From Sporomusa malonica (lineage in GTDB: Bacteria > Bacillota > Negativicutes > Sporomusales > Sporomusaceae): a DNA stretch of 64,000 nucleotides. The stretch lies in contig NZ_FWXI01000017.1 in NCBI RefSeq assembly GCF_900176355.1, positions 1 to 64,000 on the forward strand, given 5' to 3'. Each line of letters starts with the position of its first letter. Position 1 is the first letter of the stretch. Position numbers and translations under genes: made by a program. The notes beneath the pieces are model-generated. The model saw only the letters and a list, made by a program, of their open reading frames with translations. It was not told the DNA's origin and did no database searches. Below, piece by piece: positions 17,491 to 25,601 of the stretch.

Positions 17491-19377
17491 TTGCTCAAAA
17501 TTGCTTTAGGTCAGATGGAAGTCATTCCTGGCAGGCCAGACTTGAATACCCAAAAGATGTTAACCATGATTAGTGCTGCTCAAAGCCAACAGGCTGATAT
17601 CATTATCTTCCCCGAAATGGCCATTCCTGGCTATTTACTAGGCGACGCCTGGGAACAACAGGCATACCTTCGCGATTGTGAGGCTTTTGGCCAGAAGATA
17701 GTGGCTGCATCCCAGGACATCTGCGTCATCTTCGGGAATATTGCCCCCCAGTGGAATAAGCGTGGGGACGATGGCCGGGTACGCAAACACAATGCCTGCT
17801 TTATAGCCCAACATGGTCAGCTTATTTCCACACGCATTAAAACACTACAGCCCAATTATCGGGAGTTTGACGATACGCGGCATTTTTTCAGCTTGCGTAA
17901 ACTAGCACTTGAACTTAAACAGGATGTAGAGACATTACTAACTCCTGTTAAAATATTAATAAGGGAAAAAGAATATAGCTTGGGCTGCATTATTTGCGAG
18001 GACGGCTGGAATGACGATTACAGCGTTGATCCAATTGCTGCTTTAAGTGCCAATGGCCCACTGGATTTAATCATTAATATTTCCAGTTCGCCGTTTACAC
18101 TGGGGAAAAACAACAAACGCAACAGGGTATTTTCCAGACAGGCACAGGAAACAGGCGTCCCCTTACTCTATGTTAATAACACCGGCCTTCAAAACAACGG
18201 TAAAACAGTATATACCTTTGACGGGTTCAGTACAGTATACAACAGCACCGGTCAAATCATTGCTTACTGCCAGCCGTTTACCGAAACACTTACTTATCTA
18301 GAGATAGATGTTGCCACTGGCGGCCAGAACCTCGCACCAGTCAGTGTCCCTGACGACTTTACCATTGACAGCTTATATCAGTCGATCAGTTATGGTGTCA
18401 AGCAATTTTTGCAGGCCATTGGCATGACCAAGATAGTAATCGGGGTGTCAGGTGGTATTGACTCGGCGGTAGCCGCCGCCCTGTATGCCAGTATTGTAAA
18501 ACCAAACAACATTCTGCTTGTCAACATGCCGAGCAAGTTTAACTCGAAAACAACACAAGACTTGTCTGCACAATTATCTCGCAATCTTGGTTGCTTATAC
18601 ACAGTGATGCCAATTGAGCAAGCAGTGGAGCACACGGCTGGCCAAATAAGCGGTACACCTGTAACCAATCTGGCTACAGGTGAGCAAAATCACCTTTCGG
18701 TATCTTCCTTTGTATTAGAGAATATCCAGGCCCGCGACCGGTCATCCCGCCTGCTGGCAGGCATTTCGGCAGCTTTTGGTGGCGGGTTTACCTGCAACGC
18801 TAACAAGAGCGAACTAACTGTCGGCTATTCTACTCTTTATGGTGACCAAGCCGGCTTCTTGGCTGCCCTGGCTGATTTGTGGAAGCATCAAGTCTATCAA
18901 TTAGCAAATTATTTAAACACCCAGGTCTATGGCCGGAAAGTAATCCCCCAGGCTATTATCGACCTGGTGCCAAGTGCCGAGCTCTCCTTTGAGCAGTCGG
19001 TTGATGAAGGCAAGGGCGATCCAATCATGTATCCCTACCATGACTTTTTATTCCGCGCCTTTATGGAATATTGGAACAGAGTTACCCCAGAAGATATCTT
19101 AGTGTGGTATAGCGAGGGCACTGGTGTACTTGAGCAGAAACTAGGCTGTCAAGCAGGTTTAATAGCTAAGCTTTTCCCTGGCCCGCGTGAGTTTATTGAT
19201 GATCTTGAGCGTTGGTGGCGTCTCTATACCGGCATGGCTGTGGCCAAACGGATTCAAGCCCCGCCCGTACTAGCTGTCAGCCGTCGTGCCTATGGATTTG
19301 ACCACCGCGAAGCGCAAAATGGCGTATATTTTACTCAAGAATATCAAAAATTAAAGAATAAGTTATTATGTCATTAA
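17491..19377 (+). CDS. nadE: glutamine-dependent NAD+ synthetase
   Basis: 628 aa: an N-terminal nitrilase-type glutaminase domain (about 1-270; Glu in FPEMAIPGYLLGD, Lys in KTLQPNYREFD, Cys in GCIICEDGW) and a C-terminal NAD synthetase domain with the PP-loop GVSGGIDSAVAAAL at about 315. It makes NAD+ from deamido-NAD+, ATP and glutamine ammonia. The start is TTG at 17491, with GAGGTG 8 nt upstream; no in-frame ATG or GTG lies nearby, and the protein begins LKIALGQMEVIPG as expected for the family. Confidence 0.94.
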   Translation: MLKIALGQMEVIPGRPDLNTQKMLTMISAAQSQQADIIIFPEMAIPGYLLGDAWEQQAYLRDCEAFGQKIVAASQDICVIFGNIAPQWNKRGDDGRVRKHNACFIAQHGQLISTRIKTLQPNYREFDDTRHFFSLRKLALELKQDVETLLTPVKILIREKEYSLGCIICEDGWNDDYSVDPIAALSANGPLDLIINISSSPFTLGKNNKRNRVFSRQAQETGVPLLYVNNTGLQNNGKTVYTFDGFSTVYNSTGQIIAYCQPFTETLTYLEIDVATGGQNLAPVSVPDDFTIDSLYQSISYGVKQFLQAIGMTKIVIGVSGGIDSAVAAALYASIVKPNNILLVNMPSKFNSKTTQDLSAQLSRNLGCLYTVMPIEQAVEHTAGQISGTPVTNLATGEQNHLSVSSFVLENIQARDRSSRLLAGISAAFGGGFTCNANKSELTVGYSTLYGDQAGFLAALADLWKHQVYQLANYLNTQVYGRKVIPQAIIDLVPSAELSFEQSVDEGKGDPIMYPYHDFLFRAFMEYWNRVTPEDILVWYSEGTGVLEQKLGCQAGLIAKLFPGPREFIDDLERWWRLYTGMAVAKRIQAPPVLAVSRRAYGFDHREAQNGVYFTQEYQKLKNKLLCH

Positions 19378-19414
19378 AAAACACGCGGGCACAATTGCGC
19401 CTGCGTGTTTTCTT
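19376..19414. terminator. bidirectional terminator after nadE
   Basis: Ten-bp stem (19381-19390 with 19399-19408) flanked by AAAAAA and TTTTCTTT; it serves nadE and the convergent zinc-ribbon gene. Confidence 0.88.
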
Positions 19415-19424
19415 TATCTATTCT

Positions 19425-19781
19425 CTATCTGCTAAACATCCGCAATAACCAAACAACTACAAGTACCGCGCCAGCCGCTAACACCACAAACATGAATAGC
19501 GGCAGGAAAAAGAATACCAGTAACCCCAAAATTGCGGCCACAATCAGTTTGCCAGTCCAGCTGGAAGAGTCAAAAGCAATATTTACTTGCTTAACCCGTG
19601 GTCGATCGCCCGAGCCCGCATACTGACGTCGATTGTCACTATCGCCTTTTTCCTCAATCGTAATCCCATTAAAATTATCACGTTCCTGACGGCTTAGTAC
19701 CTTAACTGCCAACTCATGTCCGCAGTGCTGGCATCTGCTGGCTTCAGGTTCAATTTGCGCACTGCAGTTAGGACATTCCAT
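19425..19781 (-). CDS. zinc-ribbon membrane protein
   Basis: 118 aa. The N-terminal zinc ribbon CPNC-x11-CQHC (residues 3-20) is followed by a charged linker and a hydrophobic C-terminal segment (about 75-112) long enough for two membrane passes, ending RMFSR. This zinc-ribbon plus membrane design is common in Firmicutes with no assigned role. AGGAGGGG lies 7 nt before the ATG. It is 19 nt downstream of the unknown 530-aa gene and probably co-transcribed. Confidence 0.75.
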   Translation of the reverse strand: MECPNCSAQIEPEASRCQHCGHELAVKVLSRQERDNFNGITIEEKGDSDNRRQYAGSGDRPRVKQVNIAFDSSSWTGKLIVAAILGLLVFFFLPLFMFVVLAAGAVLVVVWLLRMFSR

Positions 19782-19800
19782 TTTCTACCCCTCCTAGCAC

Positions 19801-21393
19801 TTACTGCAAATCATATAGCAATGCAACCATTCCTTCTTCACTCAGATACCTGGGATCATAACGTTCCAGTTTCAATACCTCAAATATTTTAGCGCGGTTA
19901 ACGCTAATACTGGACTTGCTTACGGCCATTTCTTCAGCCAATGTCTCAGCCGGCACCTCAGATTCGCCAGAATTAATCTGCGAATAAGAAAAAATAACAG
20001 CCGAGGCCCAGGCTGCAGGCTTCCGAACATTAACTGTTCCCATATGTGCGAAATCTTGCCACATCTTTTGCGCCAAAACTGCATCATGACGCGAATAGCC
20101 AAATTGGGGCATGAATCTCCCGATTAATTCGGTAACCTCACTATTGATAATAATGGCATTACCATCGCTCGGCGGCTGCGGGAACTTGCGTTCAACCTGT
20201 GCATATGAGGTAACATTGACTCTGGCCCAAGTAGCCAAAAGATCAATAGTGTGACGCACCGCATTGGCATGCCGCTGCACAAAATCACTCCAGGTAGTTC
20301 CAGACTGCTGCAGCTCCAACATAGCTTTTTGCCTGATGATTTCTTCTTTAATCCTCCGGCGTAAATTGTTGCTTATTTCAACACTGGTAATAAAATTAAT
20401 CATAACCAGTTCTTTTTCCTCTTGTTGCAGAAAAACATGACCATAAAACAGCAGTTTCTTCACAAGCTTATAATCATAATTAGGGTTAGGCAAACGGAAT
20501 TTTTCCTCTGTTAAAAGGTTAATACATTCAACCCAATCCTGATTGATCACACTTTCTACATAAAAAACAGTGAACTTGGCGCCCATAAGCTCTTGCAGTA
20601 TCTTCCGTTCTTCAGCAGATAGGCGGTCACTGTAATCCATATTAAACTGAACAAGCGGTGTCCGGTCATTTGATAACAGATGATAGTCAAATAGAAAATA
20701 GTCCCAAAACCCCAGCCAAAACTCGTCGTCGTTTTCGTCTTCCGGCATTTGCCCTAACGGCCCAAGATAGAGCATAAGCGCTCGATCAAAGTCATCAACA
20801 AAGTTTTCCTGCTGGAAATAGGCGCTAAACTTAAGCATCAGACGCTCAACTGCCTCGCCGACAATTCTCCCGAGATCTTTAGGCATAGTCAGCAGTGTTT
20901 TAGTTGAGCTCGCTTCCCCTTCGTCAAATAGCCCCTGTAATTCCTCTTCTTCGGTCCCAGCCTCAATAAATTTAAGACGTTTGCCCCCAGTCATAAATTC
21001 AGCAGCTTGCTGCAATTCGGTTGTTTCAGCAATTAGTTTCTTAGCAGCCAGATAGCTGTAAAACTCCTGCAGTACATCAAATAGATGTCGTACGGTCTTG
21101 ATATTAGGCTTAAAATCTTCTATTTGTACAATCATCCATTCAACGGCTAAACTATACTCAGAAGCCGTCATCTCGTCAACGACAGTCTCGCCTGAATAGG
21201 CCAAATACAATACGAACATATGAAGATTACGCCATGCATCCCTTAGGGTATCATCAGTAGCCCCCTGCCAGGCTTTTTGCCGCAAAAAACCTTCAATCCA
21301 TTCGCGTTTTATCGCAGAATCCCATTCCGATTCTTCATTGAAAAAAACTCGGACTTCATCATAGACATTTTTTATATTAGTCATGGGTAACAT
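19801..21393 (-). CDS. uncharacterised 530-aa acidic protein with C-terminal helix-turn-helix-like region
   Basis: I do not recognise a named family with confidence. The protein is soluble, acidic and mostly helical. The last ~90 residues (KPAAWASAVIFSYSQIN, then ETLAEEMAVSKSSISVNRAKIFEVLKL) resemble the cyclin/TFIIB-like or DUF6398-type ends of SEC-C-related proteins, with LAEEMAVSKSSISVN looking like a DNA-binding helix-turn-helix. The stretch GTEEEELQGLFDEGE near 145-160 is very acidic. GGAG lies 4 nt before the ATG at 21393 and 13 nt before an ATG at 21384, so the start is uncertain by three codons. Confidence 0.7.
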   Translation of the reverse strand: MLPMTNIKNVYDEVRVFFNEESEWDSAIKREWIEGFLRQKAWQGATDDTLRDAWRNLHMFVLYLAYSGETVVDEMTASEYSLAVEWMIVQIEDFKPNIKTVRHLFDVLQEFYSYLAAKKLIAETTELQQAAEFMTGGKRLKFIEAGTEEEELQGLFDEGEASSTKTLLTMPKDLGRIVGEAVERLMLKFSAYFQQENFVDDFDRALMLYLGPLGQMPEDENDDEFWLGFWDYFLFDYHLLSNDRTPLVQFNMDYSDRLSAEERKILQELMGAKFTVFYVESVINQDWVECINLLTEEKFRLPNPNYDYKLVKKLLFYGHVFLQQEEKELVMINFITSVEISNNLRRRIKEEIIRQKAMLELQQSGTTWSDFVQRHANAVRHTIDLLATWARVNVTSYAQVERKFPQPPSDGNAIIINSEVTELIGRFMPQFGYSRHDAVLAQKMWQDFAHMGTVNVRKPAAWASAVIFSYSQINSGESEVPAETLAEEMAVSKSSISVNRAKIFEVLKLERYDPRYLSEEGMVALLYDLQ

Positions 21394-21567
21394 TTAGCTC
21401 CTTTAAGCACATTAACACCGTTTATTATATCACGATTACCCCTGCTAAACTAGTAGCACACTTAATAACTGGTATTATTTACCATAATCTAGTTATTAAA
21501 GTCAATTTTTTCCATTCCTCAGCGTTAGTGCTAGGTCAGGCTACATTCATATCCTTATATTATATAA

Positions 21568-21605
21568 TAAAAAAATCTCCCATGAACGGATCAGGGAGAT
21601 TTTTA
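21568..21605. terminator. terminator, two-way
   Basis: Stem ATCTCCC/GGGAGAT (21575-21581, 21594-21600) with A and T runs on both sides. It ends the minus-strand gene that starts at 21897. Confidence 0.85.
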
Positions 21606-21618
21606 TCTGCAGCTAAAT

Positions 21619-21897
21619 CTACAATTTTCCTATGAGTATCGGGCCATTAACCTTATTGTCATCCACCAGCGGTACAGACCAATCATAATAAAAATAGGTC
21701 TGTTCAACTTCTTCAAGCGAGCTATGCCTGCGCCACAGATATGGCGGCTGACCAAAAGTCACAATATAATCGTCGTCCTCATGATAAACCAGCGCCTTAA
21801 CTGTTTGCTCTGAGTCTGCCCGGCTCGATGAAGCTATATAACTGCCGGCCTTCCGCCAAGCAACTATTGGAATAACCTGACCAAATTCGTTTTTCAC
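21619..21897 (-). CDS. hypothetical 92-aa protein
   Basis: No family recognised. It is rich in aromatic and acidic residues (YHEDDDYIVTFGQPPYLWRRHSSLEEVEQTYFYYDW), has no signal peptide or membrane segment, and contains no cysteine. I chose the GTG at 21897, where GGAGG is 8 nt upstream; the ATG two codons earlier leaves only 2 nt. It has a terminator directly downstream. It may share a promoter with the two membrane genes upstream (63-nt gap). Confidence 0.62.
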   Translation of the reverse strand: MKNEFGQVIPIVAWRKAGSYIASSSRADSEQTVKALVYHEDDDYIVTFGQPPYLWRRHSSLEEVEQTYFYYDWSVPLVDDNKVNGPILIGKL

Positions 21898-21959
21898 GGC
21901 CATCGCCTCCGGTCATAGTATAACCAGACAGCCGCCCAGATACTCCAAGCTGCGTTTCA

Positions 21960-22394
21960 TCATTGCTCCTTGCCAATATAGCTGTTATACAGCAGCCCAC
22001 AGGCGATAAGTACGCCGCCTACGACATTGCCTACAAAACTGTTGTGCCCAAGCATCCAGTCAATAATGATACTTGCCGTCATCTGGCCCAAGAAGGTAAT
22101 CAGCGCAGAGAACATGACAGGCAGACGCGGGACAATGACATTAAGACCAGCAACTACTGCTACCCCGATAGGGCCACCAAAATAAACCCACCACGGTACA
22201 GCCCCCAGCTCTGCTGGTGATGGCCAGCTAATATGATTATTAAAAATAATAAATAACAGAATGACTGACGCGCCGCAATAGTTGATCAGCGTTCCGTGAA
22301 AGATTCCAATTCGTTCGGCCAATTTGGCATTAGCCACCATGTTCAGGATACCAATACAACCAATCACAACCCCAAGAATAATCGCAAACATCAT
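21960..22394 (-). CDS. DMT-type small membrane transporter (DUF606/YdcZ-like), partner 2
   Basis: 144 aa with about five hydrophobic helices. VPWWVYFGGPIGVAVVAGLNVIVPRLPVMFSALITFLGQM is typical of the DUF606 (YdcZ) half-size branch of the drug/metabolite transporter superfamily. It is paired with a second DUF606 gene 8 nt upstream, so the two probably form a heterodimer. The substrate is unknown. AGGTG lies 5 nt before the ATG. Confidence 0.82.
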   Translation of the reverse strand: MMFAIILGVVIGCIGILNMVANAKLAERIGIFHGTLINYCGASVILLFIIFNNHISWPSPAELGAVPWWVYFGGPIGVAVVAGLNVIVPRLPVMFSALITFLGQMTASIIIDWMLGHNSFVGNVVGGVLIACGLLYNSYIGKEQ

Positions 22395-22402
22395 GGTAAC
22401 AC

Positions 22403-22825
22403 CTAATATACGATCATGATAGCCGTACCAGTCAATATAAGCACCAAACCCGGAATTTTCCGGGCAGTAAACCTATGTTGAGGCATTCCCAGCCAACCAT
22501 TGTGATCAATCAAAGCCGATAGTACCGACTGGCCCAAAAGGCCGGTAGCTACTGTTAAAGCAACGCCAATCGATTGAAAACAGATATTAGTCAATACGAC
22601 CATAAGCACTCCGAATATACCGACACAATACAGATATAACGGAGCACTACTCCCCTTATTCACTGCCTCCCGTACAATAAGCAGCGTAATAATCACAGTC
22701 ATCAGACCAGCAACGTGAACGATAAGAACGGAGTTGTACATTTCAAGGTAAGTACTTAATATACCGTTTAATGACACCATAATGGCAGTCAAGACACCGA
22801 TCATCAAACCACTTATTACTATCAT
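22403..22825 (-). CDS. DMT-type small membrane transporter (DUF606/YdcZ-like), partner 1
   Basis: 140 aa from the ATG at 22825 (AAGGTG 6 nt upstream); a longer reading to 22915 adds an unlikely Cys/Asn-rich lead. Five predicted helices, with GLLGQSVLSALIDHNGWLGMPQHR matching the GQ..SAL.D..G element also seen in its neighbour. First of the pair and transcribed divergently from the LytS gene. Confidence 0.8.
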   Translation of the reverse strand: MIVISGLMIGVLTAIMVSLNGILSTYLEMYNSVLIVHVAGLMTVIITLLIVREAVNKGSSAPLYLYCVGIFGVLMVVLTNICFQSIGVALTVATGLLGQSVLSALIDHNGWLGMPQHRFTARKIPGLVLILTGTAIMIVY

Positions 22826-22941
22826 AGTGAGCACCTTCTTCGTGTTTTTAAGAATATGAGCTTGCTTTTCATTCTTATTGATATTACAACAACAGTTTAG
22901 TATATACCAAAACATACTTACTTTTCCCCTCTCAGGAATGA

Positions 22942-22970
22942 TTGTCAGCTGTCAGGAAAAATGCTATCCT
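22942..22970 (+). promoter_or_regulatory. candidate promoter of the LytS/LytTR operon
   Basis: TTGTCA, 17-bp spacer, TATCCT. A 6-bp inverted repeat TCAGGA-N9-TCCTGA overlaps the -10 box and could be a regulator site. Confidence 0.4.
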
Positions 22971-22990
22971 GAAACAATGGAGGGATATGT

Positions 22991-24691
22991 ATGTCCGAAC
23001 ATTTGCTGTTAGAAATGATTGAACGAATGAGCGTGGCTGCCACGCTTGCTTTTGTGCTATCTCAAACCAGTGTATTTAGGCGGCTGATTAACCGCCGTAA
23101 TACGAACAGGGATGCTATACTTCTTACGATTTTTTTTGGACTTGTCGGCATTATGGGCACATATGCCGGCATACCTGTAAATGACGCTATTGCTAATTCA
23201 CGTGTTGTCGGCGTCATGGCTGCCGGCTTAATCGGGGGCCGACTCATGGGAGTTTCAGCAGGAATCATCGCCGGCGGGCATCGATACCTCTTAGGTGGTT
23301 TTACCGCTTTTTCCTGCGCCTTGGCCAATTTGTGCGAAGGTCTTTTCGCCGGCATGATACACCGCCTGTACCCAGGGCGCCCCATCCCATGGTGGCTGGC
23401 TCTTGTGGCCGGTATGTTAGGTGAAATTATGCAGATGGGTATTATCCTTTTAACCTCCCGCCCTTACAACTTAGCCTGGGAGCTTGTCAGCGAAATTGCT
23501 TTGCCTATGATTGTTGCTAACTCGCTAGGCCTGGCGGTATTTATGCTTATCATTAAAACAGCTATGGATGCCCAAGAAAAAGTCGGTGCTGAGCAATCAC
23601 ACAAGGCACTTGATATTGCCAATAAAACCTTACCCTATTTGCGGCGCGGCCTCAATGCTGAATCGGCTCACGAAACAGCTCGAATTATTTTTGCAACCGC
23701 CGGTTATGATGCCGTAGCCATCACTAATGCTGACCGCGTCCTGGCTTTCGCTGGAGCCGAGAGCTCTCACCATGCTCCTCCGTCTGAGACAAGTTTAACA
23801 ACCTCCACCCGCCAAGTACTCGTGACAGGTCAGATGCAACTTGCCCGAGATAAAGCTGGAATCGGCTGTGTCCACCCCGACTGCCGACTGGCAAGCGCCA
23901 TTATTGTACCGCTCAAGTGTGCTGACAGGGTGATTGGTGCCTTGAAACTTTATTATACAAGAGGCAATGGTGTCGGTCAGTCAGACATTGTCTTTGCGAC
24001 CGGCCTGGCTCACCTCTTTTCTACCCAGCTTGAACTTACCGAGATTGACCGCCAGGCTAAAATGGCGGCCAGAGCCAAAATGAAAGCACTTCATGCCCAA
24101 ATCAACCCGCATTTTTTATTCAACACCCTTAATACGATTACTTCACTTGTGCGAACCAAGCCTGATTTAGCCCGAGAGCTCTTGATCAAATTAAGCGCGA
24201 TCTTCCGCTATACGCTGCACAAGACTGGCCAGAACATTACCATTGACGAAGAATTGGCCCAAGTTCGGGCGTATCTTTCGATCGAGCAAGCTCGCCATGG
24301 CGAAAAACTGGTAGTAACAGAAGCCATCGAAACTGGCCTTGGTCATTACAGGATTCCGTCACTTACCATCCAGCCATTAGTCGAAAATGCCATCAAGCAC
24401 GGGTTACAGCCCAAGCCTGAGGGCGGCTCAATATTTCTTAAAGCTGCCGACTGCGGCCAAGCTATTGAAATCAGCATTGCCGACAACGGAGTAGGCATGG
24501 ACTTAGCTACGAATAACCCATTGGAATATCCCAGTGGTGAAAGTATTGGTCTTATTAATGTCCATGAACGCCTGTATGGTCAGTACGGCGGCAATTATGG
24601 CCTGACACTTACCAGTAAGCCTGGCCATGGTACTACAATTACTCTGCGTTTGCCTAAACGCCTTAATGATGAGGTGGAAGACTGTGCTTAA
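22991..24691 (+). CDS. LytS/BtsS-type sensor histidine kinase
   Basis: 566 aa. The N-terminal 5TM-Lyt receptor domain (about 1-190, with NSRVVGVMAAGLIGGRLMGVSAGIIAGGHRY) is followed by a GAF-like region (about 215-350), then the His_kinase domain with HAQINPHFLFNTLNTI (phospho-His near 372) and HATPase (VENAIKHGL, DNGVGM). Members such as BtsS of E. coli sense extracellular pyruvate through this domain; the ligand here is inferred only. GGAGG lies 8 nt before the ATG. The last 8 nt overlap the regulator gene. Confidence 0.92.
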   Translation: MSEHLLLEMIERMSVAATLAFVLSQTSVFRRLINRRNTNRDAILLTIFFGLVGIMGTYAGIPVNDAIANSRVVGVMAAGLIGGRLMGVSAGIIAGGHRYLLGGFTAFSCALANLCEGLFAGMIHRLYPGRPIPWWLALVAGMLGEIMQMGIILLTSRPYNLAWELVSEIALPMIVANSLGLAVFMLIIKTAMDAQEKVGAEQSHKALDIANKTLPYLRRGLNAESAHETARIIFATAGYDAVAITNADRVLAFAGAESSHHAPPSETSLTTSTRQVLVTGQMQLARDKAGIGCVHPDCRLASAIIVPLKCADRVIGALKLYYTRGNGVGQSDIVFATGLAHLFSTQLELTEIDRQAKMAARAKMKALHAQINPHFLFNTLNTITSLVRTKPDLARELLIKLSAIFRYTLHKTGQNITIDEELAQVRAYLSIEQARHGEKLVVTEAIETGLGHYRIPSLTIQPLVENAIKHGLQPKPEGGSIFLKAADCGQAIEISIADNGVGMDLATNNPLEYPSGESIGLINVHERLYGQYGGNYGLTLTSKPGHGTTITLRLPKRLNDEVEDCA

Positions 24692-25451
24692 AGCCATTAT
24701 TGTTGACGATGAACTACCGGCACGAGATGAGCTTAAATTTTTACTGTCCAAGCTACCAGGTATTACTGTAGTAGGGGAAGCTGACAATGGCCCCGCAGCA
24801 GTGGGCTTGGCTGCTCAGCACAGGCCTGATGTAGTTTTCTTAGATATCCAGATGCGCGGCATGAGCGGGGTTGATACAGCACTAGCCTTGAGAACCGCGA
24901 CCCCTAACTCACTTATTGTTTTTGCCACTGCCTATGATGAATATGCAATAAAGGCCTTCGAAGTTGGCGCTATTGATTATCTATTAAAACCCTTTGATGG
25001 CGAACGGGTAGCAGCTGCCGCTGAGCGCCTGCAAAAATATTATCCAGAAGATTGGCAGGCAGCTGCCACCCGCATTGACCAAGCAATAACAACGGCTGCC
25101 AAACCCCCTGTGTACAAGCTGGCTGCCGAAAAAAACGGAAAAATTGTGCTAGTAAACTACAGCGACATGATCTATGCCCATACCCAAACTGGCTCAGTCA
25201 CAGTAGTAGCTGAGACAGGTGAATATTGCTACGCAGGCACATTGTCAGAGCTGCAGGAACGCCTGCGTGGAACAACAATACTCAGAGTGCATAAAAGCTA
25301 TCTCGTGCACATGGAAAAAGTCAAAGAGGTTATTCCCTGGTTTAAAGGGACATATTGGCTTAAACTGCCTACCCCAGGCGGCAATACGATTGAGGTACCT
25401 GTCGGCAAAGGACAAATTAAAGATATCAAAGAACTCTTAGGACTTAAGTAG
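24684..25451 (+). CDS. LytTR-family response regulator
   Basis: 255 aa from the GTG at 24684 (GAGGTG 7 nt upstream, inside the kinase gene). A receiver domain (VDDELPARDEL, phospho-acceptor Asp in VVFLDIQMRGMSG, Lys in YLLKPFDGE) is joined to a C-terminal LytTR DNA-binding domain (about 150-255: GKIVLVNYSDMIYAHTQTGSVTV, LRVHKSYLVHMEKVKEV). It is the partner of the preceding kinase and the likely activator of the following cstA gene. Confidence 0.93.
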   Translation: MLKAIIVDDELPARDELKFLLSKLPGITVVGEADNGPAAVGLAAQHRPDVVFLDIQMRGMSGVDTALALRTATPNSLIVFATAYDEYAIKAFEVGAIDYLLKPFDGERVAAAAERLQKYYPEDWQAAATRIDQAITTAAKPPVYKLAAEKNGKIVLVNYSDMIYAHTQTGSVTVVAETGEYCYAGTLSELQERLRGTTILRVHKSYLVHMEKVKEVIPWFKGTYWLKLPTPGGNTIEVPVGKGQIKDIKELLGLK

Positions 25452-25477
25452 GCGCCAGCTTGGCGCCATTTCTTTTT
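25451..25477 (+). terminator. terminator between the two-component genes and cstA
   Basis: Stem GGCGCCA/TGGCGCC with a 3-nt loop, then ATTTCTTTTT. Confidence 0.85.
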
Positions 25478-25601
25478 GCCCTCGTATATTTCCATTGACC
25501 GCCTGATTTGTTCTGTTGAAAGAAATTATGTATTCAAAATCGATCTGGCAAGTTATTATAAGTTTGCAAATGTTCTATATAATTCAAAAGGAGGAACTAA
25601 C

